This document shows positions 16,727 to 25,243 of a stretch of 64,000 bases of DNA, one piece after another. Origin of the DNA: Paenibacillus sp. YN15. Its GTDB lineage: Bacteria; Bacillota; Bacilli; Paenibacillales; NBRC-103111. The stretch spans positions 1 through 64,000 of the forward strand of contig NZ_QMFA01000039.1 of the NCBI RefSeq assembly GCF_003285005.1, given 5' to 3'. Every line of letters starts with the position of its first letter. Position 1 is the first letter of the stretch. The notes under the pieces are model-generated. The model worked only from the letters and a program-made list of their open reading frames with translations, did no database searches and was not told the origin of the DNA. The position numbers and the translations under genes are program-made.

Positions 16727-18037
16727 GTGAAAAAGAAATGGATAACGGCCGGTGTGGCATTGACTCTTATTGCAGGTATGGCGGCAGGCTGCGGGGGTGG
16801 AAACGATACGCCTGCGGCGGCAGGCTCCGCACCGGGGGCAGCCTCGCCGGCAGCCAAGAAGAATGTGACGGTGAAGATCTTCCAGTTCAAGGTGGAAATT
16901 GCCGAGCAGATGAACCGGATGAAGGCGGAATATGAGGCGTCGCATCCCGGTGTCAAGCTGGAGATTGAAACGGTAGGCGGCGGAGCGGATTACGGCGCGG
17001 CGCTGAAGGCCAAGTTCGCCGCCAATGAAGCCCCGGATATTTTCAACGTGGGAGGTTATTCGGAACGGGATGTGTGGCTGGAGCATCTGGAGGATTTAAG
17101 CGGCGAGCCCTGGGTCAAAAATGTGGTGGAGGTGGCCAAGGAGCCGATGCTGAAGGACGGCAAGCTGTACGGCATGCCGCTGGGGATTGAAGGCTACGGA
17201 TATGTGTACAACAAGGACCTCTTTGCCAAGGCAGGCATCAAGGATACCCCCAAAACCTTGAGCCAACTGGAAGAGGCGGCCAAGAAGCTGCAGGCGGCGG
17301 GCATTACCCCGTTTGCCAACGGTTATCAGGAATGGTGGATTCTTGGCCTGCATAACCTGAATGTGGCTTTCGCCAACCAGAAGCCCAACCCCGACGCCTT
17401 CATTAAAGGCTTAAATGACGGCACCCAGAAATTCAAGGGCAATGCGGTGATGGAAAGCTGGCTGAAGCTTCTGGACCTGACCCTGAAATACGGCAACAAG
17501 AACCCGCTGACCACGGATTACAACTCCCAGGTGACCCTCTTCGCCAAAGGGGAGACGGCCATGATGCAGCAGGGGAACTGGACCCAGGTGCAGATCAACG
17601 GCATTAACCCCAATATTAAGCTGGGCTTGCTGCCTATGCCTATCGGCGAGGATGCTGCGGAGGGCGACAAAATTCTGACCGGCGTCCCCAATAACTGGGT
17701 GGTGTGGAATAAGTCCAAAGCCAAGGAGGAGGCCAAGGAATTCCTGAACTGGATGGTTTCCTCGGATGCGGGCAAGAAGTACATTACCAAGGAGTTCAAG
17801 TTTATTCCGGCCTTTACCAATATTCCCGCCGATCCGGCGGATCTGGGGGACATCGCCGCGGATATTACCCGGTACTCCAAGGACAACCGGCTCCTCTCCT
17901 GGAACTTCATGAAGTTCCCCGACGGGGCGGGACAGGAATTTGGCGCTTCCATGCAGGCTTATGCGGCGGGGAAGAGCTCCAAGGAGCAGCTTTTTGACGC
18001 ATTCCAGAAAACATGGGATAACCTAAAGAAAAAGTAA
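16727..18037 (+). CDS. extracellular sugar-binding lipoprotein of the ABC transporter
   Basis: 436-residue family 1 solute-binding protein. Lipoprotein signal with lipobox AAGC and lipidated C22, then a low-complexity Ala/Gly/Pro linker. The mature domain has the typical family start (VTVKIFQF...ADEY-like helix) and APDIFNVGG. It captures an extracellular, probably oligosaccharide, substrate and delivers it to the permease pair. A 194-base gap with repeats and a possible promoter separates it from the permeases, consistent with higher expression of the binding protein. The ligand cannot be deduced. Confidence 0.93.
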   Translation: MKKKWITAGVALTLIAGMAAGCGGGNDTPAAAGSAPGAASPAAKKNVTVKIFQFKVEIAEQMNRMKAEYEASHPGVKLEIETVGGGADYGAALKAKFAANEAPDIFNVGGYSERDVWLEHLEDLSGEPWVKNVVEVAKEPMLKDGKLYGMPLGIEGYGYVYNKDLFAKAGIKDTPKTLSQLEEAAKKLQAAGITPFANGYQEWWILGLHNLNVAFANQKPNPDAFIKGLNDGTQKFKGNAVMESWLKLLDLTLKYGNKNPLTTDYNSQVTLFAKGETAMMQQGNWTQVQINGINPNIKLGLLPMPIGEDAAEGDKILTGVPNNWVVWNKSKAKEEAKEFLNWMVSSDAGKKYITKEFKFIPAFTNIPADPADLGDIAADITRYSKDNRLLSWNFMKFPDGAGQEFGASMQAYAAGKSSKEQLFDAFQKTWDNLKKK

Positions 18038-18057
18038 GGGAGAACGTGCGAATACTG

Positions 18058-18085
18058 CCTCCGGCTGAAGAGCCGGGGGTTTTTT
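18058..18085 (+). terminator. intrinsic terminator after the solute-binding protein gene
   Basis: CCTCCGGCT and AGCCGGGGG pair with a GAAG loop and are followed by six T residues. Confidence 0.88.
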
Positions 18086-18201
18086 GCGGTTATGGGGGCC
18101 ATATGCCCCTTCGCGGCGGCTCAAGGATGCGGATGCTGTGTTACAATATGAGTGAAAGAAGAGGAACTGTCTTTATAACAGCATCATGGGAGCGGATCAA
18201 T

Positions 18202-19473
18202 TTGAGGGCAGGTTTGCAGGGGTTCATCAAAGGCTTGGGGGCAAGACGCACGGTTGCGCCGCCTGAGCGCAGATTGGGCCGGGAGGCGAAGGTATCGCTT
18301 CTGATCCATTCTTTTTTTCAATTCGGCGCTTCCATGTCCGGTGTTTTTCTGAACCTGTATTTGTGGCGGCTGACGGAGAGCATCTGGGTGAACGGCATGT
18401 ACAACATCATCAACTACGCCGTTGCTCCTTTTGCTTTTATGCTGGGGGGCTGGCTGGCCAAAAAAACCGACCGGATGTATTCCTACCGGCTGGGGCTGCT
18501 TCTCATCTCCGCCTTCTATATCTGCGTGGTGGCGGCGCAGGAGCTGGTAGCGGAATGGTATCCGGTGTTTGCCGTTTTCGCCAGCTTGTCCAGCGCCTTC
18601 TATTGGGTGGGCTATCTGGTTCTGATGTACGATGTTTCGGATGAGCGGAACCGCATCCACTATCTGGCCATGAACAGCATTTTCTTCACCCTGGCCGGTC
18701 TGGTGGGGCCCGCATTGGCAGGCCGGGTCATTGCCCTGAACGACGGGCTGCACGGCTATATTATCGTGTTTGGCATCGCCTTTTTCATGTTTCTGCTGGC
18801 CGCCGTGGGCAGCCTCAAGATCAAGGCCAAACCCTCCCGGCACAAGGCTTATTATTTGAAGCATACGCTCTTAATGATGAAGCGCAGCCCGGAATGGATG
18901 AGGGGACTGTGGGGATTTTTCGCCATGGGGCTGCTGCAGGGCATCATGCTGTTTTTGCCCAATATCCTGCTGTATCAGGTTATGCCCCGGGAGGATCATA
19001 TCGGCTATATGAGCGTGCTGTTTTCCCTCATTACCATTGCCATGGGGATGCTCATCTCCCGGTTTGCCAAAACGGAGCATACCACCCTGTACCTGTGGAT
19101 TTCCGGGGGTGGTTTGATTGCCGCGGCGTCCCTGCTTTTGGCGGGATTGTCCCTGTGGTCGGTCATTTCGTTCATGGTGCTCTACTCCTTCTTCAACCCG
19201 CTGCAGGGCAATACCTTAACCTCCCACTACTACAACCATGTGGGCAAGCTGCCCCTGAAGGGCAATTTCCGGGTGGAATCGGTGGTGCTGCGGGAGACCT
19301 TCCTCAATGCGGGACGGGTTATCTCCATCGTAGTGCTGATCCTGCTTCTGCAGGAGGTGGCAGGCCGGCAGTTGGCCTTCATTCTCTTGGGCGGCGCGGT
19401 CTGCCAGCTGATCCTGCCGATGCTCATCGGGCAGAAGAGCGCGGGAACGAAGCGGCAGGCGGGACGGGCTTAA
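18202..19473 (+). CDS. MFS transporter
   Basis: Membrane transporter of 423 residues with about 12 hydrophobic segments. The motif LGGWLAKKTDRMYSYRLGL matches the loop between TM2 and TM3 of the major facilitator superfamily. The TTG at 18202 is preferred: GGGAG lies upstream at about nine bases, and earlier in-frame codons would run back through the terminator at 18058-18085. A TTACAAT-like -10 box lies near 18140. The substrate is unknown; nearness to the sugar ABC system is only suggestive. Confidence 0.82.
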   Translation: MRAGLQGFIKGLGARRTVAPPERRLGREAKVSLLIHSFFQFGASMSGVFLNLYLWRLTESIWVNGMYNIINYAVAPFAFMLGGWLAKKTDRMYSYRLGLLLISAFYICVVAAQELVAEWYPVFAVFASLSSAFYWVGYLVLMYDVSDERNRIHYLAMNSIFFTLAGLVGPALAGRVIALNDGLHGYIIVFGIAFFMFLLAAVGSLKIKAKPSRHKAYYLKHTLLMMKRSPEWMRGLWGFFAMGLLQGIMLFLPNILLYQVMPREDHIGYMSVLFSLITIAMGMLISRFAKTEHTTLYLWISGGGLIAAASLLLAGLSLWSVISFMVLYSFFNPLQGNTLTSHYYNHVGKLPLKGNFRVESVVLRETFLNAGRVISIVVLILLLQEVAGRQLAFILLGGAVCQLILPMLIGQKSAGTKRQAGRA

Positions 19474-19502
19474 TTGTAAATCGCGAATACCCCGATAAAG
19501 CT

Positions 19503-19538
19503 CCCGACAGGCTTATGCCCTGGCGGGTTTCTTTTTTT
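19503..19538 (+). terminator. intrinsic terminator after the MFS gene
   Basis: CCCGACAGG and CCTGGCGGG pair with one mismatch, followed by TTTCTTTTTTTT. Confidence 0.83.
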
Positions 19539-19604
19539 TGGGGAAGCAGGAATTTCCCGGACCGGATGAGAATTCTCTAGGATTAACGAGAAGGAGGGAG
19601 CAAG

Positions 19605-20303
19605 ATGAGAAAAACCATTGCTGTGGTTGGGGAATTCCGCGGAAATTCCAAGCCCCAGGCGGCGCTGAATGCCGCGTTGGAGGATATCCGGGACGGCTTC
19701 GGCTATCCTGTGGATTACGAGTGGGTGGATACGGATGAGGTTGAGCGCAGGGGAGCCGCGCTGTTGAAGGGCTACGCGGGCATATGGAGCGCGCCGGGCA
19801 GCCCGTTCCGCAGCCTGGAGGGGACGTTGGCCGCCATCTCGTATGCAAGGCGGAATAAGGTGCCGCATTTGGGCACTTGTGCAGGCTTTCAGCACACCAT
19901 TCTGGAGTATGCCCGGAATGTGCTGGATATTCCGGAGGCGCAGCATGAGGAGTACAATCCGGATGCGGATGTGCTGTTTATTACCCGGCTCGCTTGCTCC
20001 CTGGCGGGGCAGGAGCTGGAGATTCTGCTGGAGGAAGGAACGTTGGCCTATTCCTGCTATGGGGAGAAGCAGGCCACGGAAAGCTACTACTGCAACTTCG
20101 GCATCAATCCCGGGTTCAGGGAGAAGCTCACCCACAGCGGCTTGCGCCTATCCGGCAAGGACCGGGACGGGGAAGTCCGGATTGTGGAGCTTGCCGGCCA
20201 TCCCTTTTTTGCCGCCACCTTGTTCGTCCCCCAGACCCGCTCCACAAAGGAGAAGCCGCATCCGCTGATTCTCCGGTTCGTCCAGGCTTGTGCGGAGCAA
20301 TAG
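19605..20303 (+). CDS. stand-alone CTP-synthase-like glutamine amidotransferase
   Basis: 232 residues that resemble only the C-terminal class I glutaminase domain of CTP synthase; the synthetase domain is absent. The nucleophile motif is GTCAGFQHT (C92 region), and the C-terminal EKPHPLILRFV matches the CTP synthase ending. The catalytic HPE motif is replaced by HPFF, so the glutamate of the Cys-His-Glu triad appears missing. Activity may be weak, altered or lost. AGAAGGAGG precedes the ATG. It is a single gene with a terminator hairpin downstream. Confidence 0.83.
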   Translation: MRKTIAVVGEFRGNSKPQAALNAALEDIRDGFGYPVDYEWVDTDEVERRGAALLKGYAGIWSAPGSPFRSLEGTLAAISYARRNKVPHLGTCAGFQHTILEYARNVLDIPEAQHEEYNPDADVLFITRLACSLAGQELEILLEEGTLAYSCYGEKQATESYYCNFGINPGFREKLTHSGLRLSGKDRDGEVRIVELAGHPFFAATLFVPQTRSTKEKPHPLILRFVQACAEQ

Positions 20304-20318
20304 GCGGTGTGCATAACG

Positions 20319-20392
20319 GCAAAAACCGGCTGTTTTGCCTGCCATAACGGAACGGTGATCTTCCGTATGGCGGTAAAACGCCGGTTTTTTGT
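20319..20392 (+). terminator. long hairpin terminator-like repeat
   Basis: AAAAACCGGCTGTTTTGCC at the left pairs imperfectly with GGTAAAACGCCGGTTTTTTG at the right. The inner arms CATAACGGA and TCCGTATGG extend the stem. It ends the glutaminase gene. A similar AACCGGCT...AGCCGGTT hairpin follows the DUF6483-like gene at 24651-24718. Confidence 0.65.
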
Positions 20393-20963
20393 TACCCCAT
20401 CGGAAAGTTGAACTTCGTTAAAGCCATAAAGCGAAACGAAGAGCATTGTGATTGGCAAAAACTACGTCTAAGGACGTACCCGCTTCTTCGAAAATACTCC
20501 GATAGGAGTTTTTCTCCCATATCTATTTCCGGCTGAAGCGAGTTTAATGCAAAAGTGCACTTATTTCATGGATCAGCCGCTGAAACGGAGGGGCCATCAT
20601 GCAAAAGTGCAGTTAAATCACGCGGATTTCAGCTTTTGGGGCGGTTTCAAGCGAAAATAAGTGCACTTTTGCATGAAGAGAGCGAAAAAGAGGGCTCGCG
20701 GCTAAAAATAACTGCACTTTTGGCATGATAGCATTGGTAGGATATGGATCACGCGCAGTCTATACAGAACTCAGTGAGTCTTGCTGTCCAATAGATAGCT
20801 GAGTAGTTACAAATATGCTCGAAAAATCATATGCAGCTTCAGCACCGGGAGAACGTGGCCCCTGCCGCAGGTCATCCGTTTCTCCGAAGTGCTTCGTAAA
20901 CGCGGTCGCTCATCCTCGAAATGCTCCGATAGGAGTTTTTATCAATGGAGATGAAAGCTTCTG
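20393..20963. repeat. intergenic region with inverted TGCAAAAGTGCA repeats and CTCCGATAGGAG hairpins
   Basis: No gene is supported. Four copies of a TGCAAAAGTGCA(C/G)TTA motif occur at 20547-20566, 20599-20617, 20655-20674 (inverted) and 20704-20726 (inverted). Copies 1 and 3 share the C variant, and copies 2 and 4 the G variant, so the two inverted pairs interlock. Two short hairpins, ACTCCGATAGGAGTTTTT (20496-20513) and GCTCCGATAGGAGTTTTT (20923-20940), are near-identical and look like minimal terminators. Confidence 0.6.
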
Positions 20964-22022
20964 CTACCACTTGGTCAGCTTGCGGACCAGGGCGGACAGA
21001 TCCTCCTCGCCGTTGACGAACACCCGCTTCAGCTTGTAGGGATGCTGTTTGGGGGTAGTTTTGCCCTGATCGATGGTGAAGGCGTAGCGGAAGCCGTTGT
21101 CCTTGAGAATCTGGAGCGTCGTGTTATTGTACTCGCCGTAGGGATAGCAGAACACGTCAGCCGTTACCCCCAGCTTTTCCTCAATCTGCTTCCGCGCTTC
21201 GGTAATCTGCCAGGCCTGCTCCTCCGGTGTCAGCTTGGTCAGGTACGGGTGGGTCATGCCGTGGGGCATAATGTCCCAGCCGCTGTCCCGCAGATCCTCG
21301 GCCTGCTCCCAACTGATGAAGCGCTTATCGTCCATCACTCCCGGGGACATGAAGAGGGTTGCGGGAAAGTCCAGCTTGGAGAGCAGGGGCATGACCGTGC
21401 TGTGGTTATCCACATAACCGTCGTCGAAGGTCAGCAGCACCGGTTTTTCGGGAGCGGCCGTCCGGCCCTCCATAATATCGGAAAACTCCGCCATGGTTAA
21501 GGGGTGGTAGCCGTTATCGGCCAGATATTGCATCTGCTCTGTGAACTTGGCGGGGCTGATCACCGCGGTGCTGCCCGGCATAACCTGAACGCTGTGGTAA
21601 TACAGCACCGCAATGGAAACCTTGGGACTCCCGGAGCCGCCGTTATAGACGGAAGCGGTGACGCTGGTCCCGGCTGTCGCAGGCGTGGTTGATGGCGCAG
21701 CGGGGGACGGGGGCCCGGAGGAGTCCGGGGCTGCGGCCAGGGTGGAAATAGCGGCGGAAGCCTCCGGTGATGGTGATGCGACCACCGCCTCTGTGCCGAT
21801 TGCTGCGGCAAACTGGTCAGGGGAGGAGGCGGTCTCCGTTTCTTCTGCCGCCGCCCCGCTCTCTGCGGGGGATGGGGAAGCGGGCTCCGCCGTTTGCGCC
21901 ACCTGGGCCAATGCAGGCTCAAAGGGCTTATCCCCCATATCAAACAAAACCGGAACGGCCACCGCTGCCAGAAGCAATACGACGGCGCCTGCATACAAAG
22001 CTGCGCGTTGACTCATTTTCAT
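20964..22022 (-). CDS. polysaccharide deacetylase (NodB-homology) surface protein
   Basis: 352 residues. N-terminal signal anchor (about 6-27), a long Ala/Pro/Ser/Glu-rich linker (about 35-130), then a carbohydrate esterase 4 domain (about 145-352). Motif 1 is LTFDDGYVDNH (catalytic and metal-binding Asp pair), motif 2 is HGMTHPYL (metal-binding His pair) and motif 3 is FCYPYGEYN. It would remove N-acetyl groups from an extracellular glycan such as peptidoglycan or an exopolysaccharide. AGGGAGG precedes the ATG by eight bases. The linker suggests the domain is displayed away from the membrane. Confidence 0.92.
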   Translation of the reverse strand: MKMSQRAALYAGAVVLLLAAVAVPVLFDMGDKPFEPALAQVAQTAEPASPSPAESGAAAEETETASSPDQFAAAIGTEAVVASPSPEASAAISTLAAAPDSSGPPSPAAPSTTPATAGTSVTASVYNGGSGSPKVSIAVLYYHSVQVMPGSTAVISPAKFTEQMQYLADNGYHPLTMAEFSDIMEGRTAAPEKPVLLTFDDGYVDNHSTVMPLLSKLDFPATLFMSPGVMDDKRFISWEQAEDLRDSGWDIMPHGMTHPYLTKLTPEEQAWQITEARKQIEEKLGVTADVFCYPYGEYNNTTLQILKDNGFRYAFTIDQGKTTPKQHPYKLKRVFVNGEEDLSALVRKLTKW

Positions 22023-22087
22023 AGCAAGAACCTCCCTAAAGGTTAACGTGCCTAGAGTCTATCCATTCGATTCAGGGCGCCCGCGGC

Positions 22088-22795
22088 TTAATCGGGTACC
22101 GTCCAGCCGTTTACAACTGTTTCGTATAAGCGGAGAGCTTCCTTGCCTGTTGGCGTGAGCTCATACGTGCCCCTGTTCACCCGCCGGTACCATCCGTAGT
22201 AGTTTTTTTGGAGAATGGAGGCGATTTTGGGGCTGCCGGTCAGCTCCCGCAGGCGCGCCGTGGTCAAAGGACCGTGGGTGTCCATGGCCAGGGCGCAGCG
22301 GAGAGCGGTTTCCCGGTAGCCGGTGACCAGCTTCCGTCGGGTGCTGCCGCCCACGTTGTAGTCGGCGGAGCGCTGGCGGAATTCCGCTACGAGGCTTGCG
22401 GTGCGCCGGGCTGTCCGCTTGGGGGCGTACGGCTCCGGGTCGCACTGGATGTGTACGACGGGTTTCTTGGTTTTGTAGAAGCGGACGGTGAGCAGCCCAA
22501 CGCCGATCCGCCGGCACAGCCGGGCAATATCGTTCCAGGCCAACCCGTGGGGAGCGCGTCCGGTGGGGCTCATCTCCACGGCCAGATATACCCGGTCGGA
22601 GGTGCGCAGCCGGTCCAGCCCCTGGATCAAAAGCGGCAGGTTGAAGCTGCGCTTCAGCTCCACAATAACCGGGTCTTCTCCGTTTTTCAGCGCCACCAGA
22701 TCGCAATGCTTCACCTCACCCCTGACCTCGTAGCCCTTGGCCTCAAAAAAATGCTTCACCGGCGCGTATAGCTCTGTTTCGTGTTGAATAGCCAT
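22088..22795 (-). CDS. DUF2161 / PD-(D/E)xK phosphodiesterase-like protein
   Basis: 235 residues. The N-terminal half has the nuclease fold signature: D32 in HCDLVALKNGE and E46-L-K48 in VIVELKRS, the D-(E)xK triad. The C-terminal half (about 150-235) looks like a winged-helix DNA-binding region (ETALRCALAMDTHGPLTTARLRELTG). Matches the description of the DUF2161 family of predicted phosphodiesterases. The cellular role is unknown; repair or restriction is possible. AGGAGG is present 11 bases before the ATG. Confidence 0.8.
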   Translation of the reverse strand: MAIQHETELYAPVKHFFEAKGYEVRGEVKHCDLVALKNGEDPVIVELKRSFNLPLLIQGLDRLRTSDRVYLAVEMSPTGRAPHGLAWNDIARLCRRIGVGLLTVRFYKTKKPVVHIQCDPEPYAPKRTARRTASLVAEFRQRSADYNVGGSTRRKLVTGYRETALRCALAMDTHGPLTTARLRELTGSPKIASILQKNYYGWYRRVNRGTYELTPTGKEALRLYETVVNGWTVPD

Positions 22796-22852
22796 GCTGA
22801 TGCTTTCCTCCTGAACAAACTGAAAGTTGAATGCGCCGGCGGGGCTTGCGGC

Positions 22853-23434
22853 TCATTGCCGGCTTTGCTCCCGAGGCGAAGAGGAAGGGGAGGGAGACTC
22901 CCGGAAGCCTCTGTCCGATACATAGTTCTCCAGGCTCCAGATGCCTTTGCCTTCGGCCTGGGCTTTGGCGGCTATGCCGCGGAAGTCCTCCACATACTTC
23001 ACATCCGGCGGAAACACCGCCACACGGGCCAGCCCCTCCTCCAGCAGCAGCCGGTTCACCATTTTGTCATCCAGCCATACATAATAGAGGGAACGGCCAT
23101 AGGTATCCTTCGCCGATACATCCCGCTCCAGCCGCACCTTCTTGCCGGTCAGGAGCTTGCGGGTGAATGCGGCCGCTTCCGCACCGAAGGGCTGGGGCTC
23201 CTTCTGCCCCGGTTTGTTGATTTCCGGCGTATCCACCAGAATCATCCGCACCGTTTCCTTGCGGCTGCCGATGGAGACCTGGATGGTATCCCCATCGATG
23301 GTTCTTGTAACCGTTGCCTCTGCCGAACCGCCGATTCCGGGGGAGGCCGTCCCTGCAGGAACAGCTGCACCCCGTTCGCTGGAGCAGGCAGCCAGCAAAA
23401 GACAAAGGGTCCATATCCATCCCCATTTTTTCAT
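22853..23434 (-). CDS. thermonuclease (SNase) family lipoprotein
   Basis: 193 residues. Lipoprotein signal with lipobox LAAC (C17). The staphylococcal-nuclease fold (about 38-170) has VTRTIDGDTIQV, VRMILVDTPEIN (active-site Arg, Asp and Glu) and DTYGRSLYYVW (second active-site Arg). A membrane-tethered extracellular nuclease that probably degrades DNA or RNA outside the cell. The start at 23434 lies eight bases after CAGGAGA. The C-terminus is Ser/Pro-rich. Confidence 0.92.
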   Translation of the reverse strand: MKKWGWIWTLCLLLAACSSERGAAVPAGTASPGIGGSAEATVTRTIDGDTIQVSIGSRKETVRMILVDTPEINKPGQKEPQPFGAEAAAFTRKLLTGKKVRLERDVSAKDTYGRSLYYVWLDDKMVNRLLLEEGLARVAVFPPDVKYVEDFRGIAAKAQAEGKGIWSLENYVSDRGFRESPSPSSSPREQSRQ

Positions 23435-23795
23435 GTTTTCCGTCTCCTGAGCCAATTGGTGTTCACACAGTCCGCCTCACCGGATGGGGGACGCCGCTGG
23501 TGTACCTTGTATTTACCCGAATCCATGGGGAAATTAATCCATTCCCATTTACAATTCCACAAGACTTGGCATATTTCCTGCACGCTCTTTCAACGGTGGA
23601 AAATAGAGGCAGGCGGAGTCCGGGGGAATCATGGTATAGTAAAAGGAATGAATGTGGAGCTCCCATTGGAGCCGATGCTCTATTTTATGCGGGAGACGGA
23701 CAAGGTTATGATGAAGATATGATCAGGGACTGTCTTAACACTCCGAGGGCTCCGTGAGCGGGGGGAAGACAAGTCCCCGGGGGGAGGGAATGCGC
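23435..23795. other. divergent intergenic region, no gene supported
   Basis: This stretch separates the nuclease lipoprotein gene (minus) from the DUF6483-like gene (plus). A TATAGT -10-like box lies at 23635-23640. A 24-codon ORF at 23648-23722 has no properly spaced ribosome site. No repeat or RNA motif is recognised. Confidence 0.4.
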
Positions 23796-24479
23796 TTGTT
23801 TCAACGGGACTATATTCTGCGCATGATCGAGCAGCTGTCCCAGGTGATGGCCCGGCTCCTGATGCTTAAGTCTCTGGAGGAGCGCCAGGAAGCCCTGGTT
23901 CTGCTGGAGGAATTCTACGGCAAGCTGCGTCTGCCTCCGGCCCGGCTGCTCCTGCGTATGCCCGACCCGGAGCTGCTTGCCCTGATCAGCACCAACGGCC
24001 AGCCTGATCTGGACAAGGCTGTTGGTCTGGGAATGCTCCTGAAGGAGGAGGGCCGGGTCCATGAGTCTATGGAGCAGTATGGGGAGAGCGGGGAGCGTTT
24101 CCGCAAGGCGCTGTATCTGTTTCTGACGGCGGAGCGCCTGGGTGCGGATATGCCCGGCGCGGACTGCCGCGGCTTGATTGAGGAGACCCGGGAGTTGCTG
24201 CGGCCATACTTTATTCCGGAGCATACGCTGCTGCTGCTGCTGGATTATTACACCTCCGCGGGACAATATGCCTTCGCCGAGGATGCGCTGTTCGAACTGC
24301 TGGAGCAGGAGGTGTCTCCGGCCGGACGACAGGCGGGGGAACGCTTTTACCGGATGCTCCAGGAGGTGCCCGACGAGTCGCTGGAGGAAGGCCGGCTGCC
24401 CCGCCATGAGCTGGAGCAGGGCCGCGCGGATCTGCGGCGGCTGGCGGAGCGGGGGGACGCAAACTCCCGCTTGGGATGA
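23796..24479 (+). CDS. DUF6483-like protein
   Basis: 227 residues, all-helical in appearance, with repeated Leu-rich helices (about 60-175) that could form a TPR-like array. The N-terminus FQRDYILRMIEQLSQVMARLL is what I recall for the DUF6483 family of Firmicutes, whose function is unknown. The TTG at 23796 places GGGGAGGG seven bases upstream and gives the family N-terminus; an ATG at 23790 would be too close to the ribosome site. The C-terminal 60 residues are Arg/Glu-rich. Confidence 0.68.
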   Translation: MFQRDYILRMIEQLSQVMARLLMLKSLEERQEALVLLEEFYGKLRLPPARLLLRMPDPELLALISTNGQPDLDKAVGLGMLLKEEGRVHESMEQYGESGERFRKALYLFLTAERLGADMPGADCRGLIEETRELLRPYFIPEHTLLLLLDYYTSAGQYAFAEDALFELLEQEVSPAGRQAGERFYRMLQEVPDESLEEGRLPRHELEQGRADLRRLAERGDANSRLG

Positions 24480-24950
24480 GGCGACGGCAGCAGCTATTCC
24501 GGTCCGCAAGAAGGAGCTTGAGATGATAGAGGAAAGCTGGATGATAGCGGAAAGCTGGATGATAGCGGAAAACCGGCTTCCGCTATTGGCTTGTATGAAG
24601 CATAGTCGGGCCCGGGGGTGGCTCTGGTGCATGTGATGCGGACTCAGGTGAAAAACCGGCTTTTTTTCTTCCACGCGGACAGACGATCCGTTATGAGGCG
24701 GAAAACAGCCGGTTTTGGCGGTCCATCGGACATTTAACGGATCGTGAGTCCGCGAAATCCTCAAATGGGCACAAATTTGAAAATTAGCGGAACGTATGTC
24801 CGGATAGCTGTCCATTCAGGTTTGGGAGCCGCCCCACACTCGATTTATATCCGCCCCTTCCGCATCTGCCTCCCGATCGCCCCGCCAGCATCCGAAGCAT
24901 ACGCCCAGTCCCATCCGAATCCTCCCGCAGGAGCTATGCCGCCAAAAAAA
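24480..24950. repeat. intergenic region with GATAGCGGAAA and CGGACA...CCGTTAT repeats
   Basis: GATGATAGCGGAAA occurs twice in tandem (24540-24572) and its inverse TTCCGCTAT follows at 24578-24586. AACCGGCTTTTTTT and AGCCGGTTTT (24653-24716) bracket a hairpin. GCGGACAGACGATCCGTTATG (near 24677) and TAACGGATCGTGAGTCCGCG (near 24736) form an imperfect inverted pair. The same sequence family occurs at 37110-37310. Confidence 0.55.
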
Positions 24951-25027
24951 TGTTTCAACGGTCTGTTATACCATTCTTAATTGTCTGTTTTCTTGAGAAT
25001 GAATCGACAAATTTTTGTAACAGTTCG

Positions 25028-25129
25028 TTCACAAACCTGGCCTCAAATTGTGAAAAGGGTGTAACATTATCCAATGAAAGCCTTATTATTCGGGATTTAT
25101 TGGGATTTTACCCCTGTTTTCATTCACAA
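25028..25129. promoter_or_regulatory. cluster of Rex-type half-sites upstream of pflB
   Basis: Three copies of the TTGTGAA half-site lie in the pflB upstream region: TTCACAA at 25028-25034, TTGTGAA at 25048-25054 and TTCACAA at 25123-25129. None forms the canonical 18-bp full site TTGTGAA-N4-TTCACAA. Control by Rex (NADH/NAD) or Fnr would fit pflB, but this is motif-level evidence only. Confidence 0.4.
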
Positions 25130-25178
25130 ACGTGTCACCATTCTGTCTCTTTTCCTTTTGGCGAAATAGGTGTATGAT

Positions 25179-25206
25179 TTGAATATAGTAATTGCTGTTA
25201 TATAAA
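25179..25206 (+). promoter_or_regulatory. probable pflB promoter
   Basis: TTGAAT (25179-25184) and TATAAA (25201-25206) with a 16-base spacer. The predicted start is near 25213, leaving a short leader with CGGAGGGA before the ATG at 25244. Confidence 0.6.
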
Positions 25207-25243
25207 TTAATTAAATCTGTTTTATTCGGAGGGAATGAAGATC

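Noticed and set aside
23648-23722. 24-codon ORF with a nearby TATAGT box
   Set aside because: AAAAGG abuts the ATG with no spacing and the peptide matches nothing known to me; too weak for a gene call.
25028-25129. A full Rex operator upstream of pflB
   Set aside because: The half-sites are spaced 13 and more bases apart instead of four, so only a half-site cluster is claimed.
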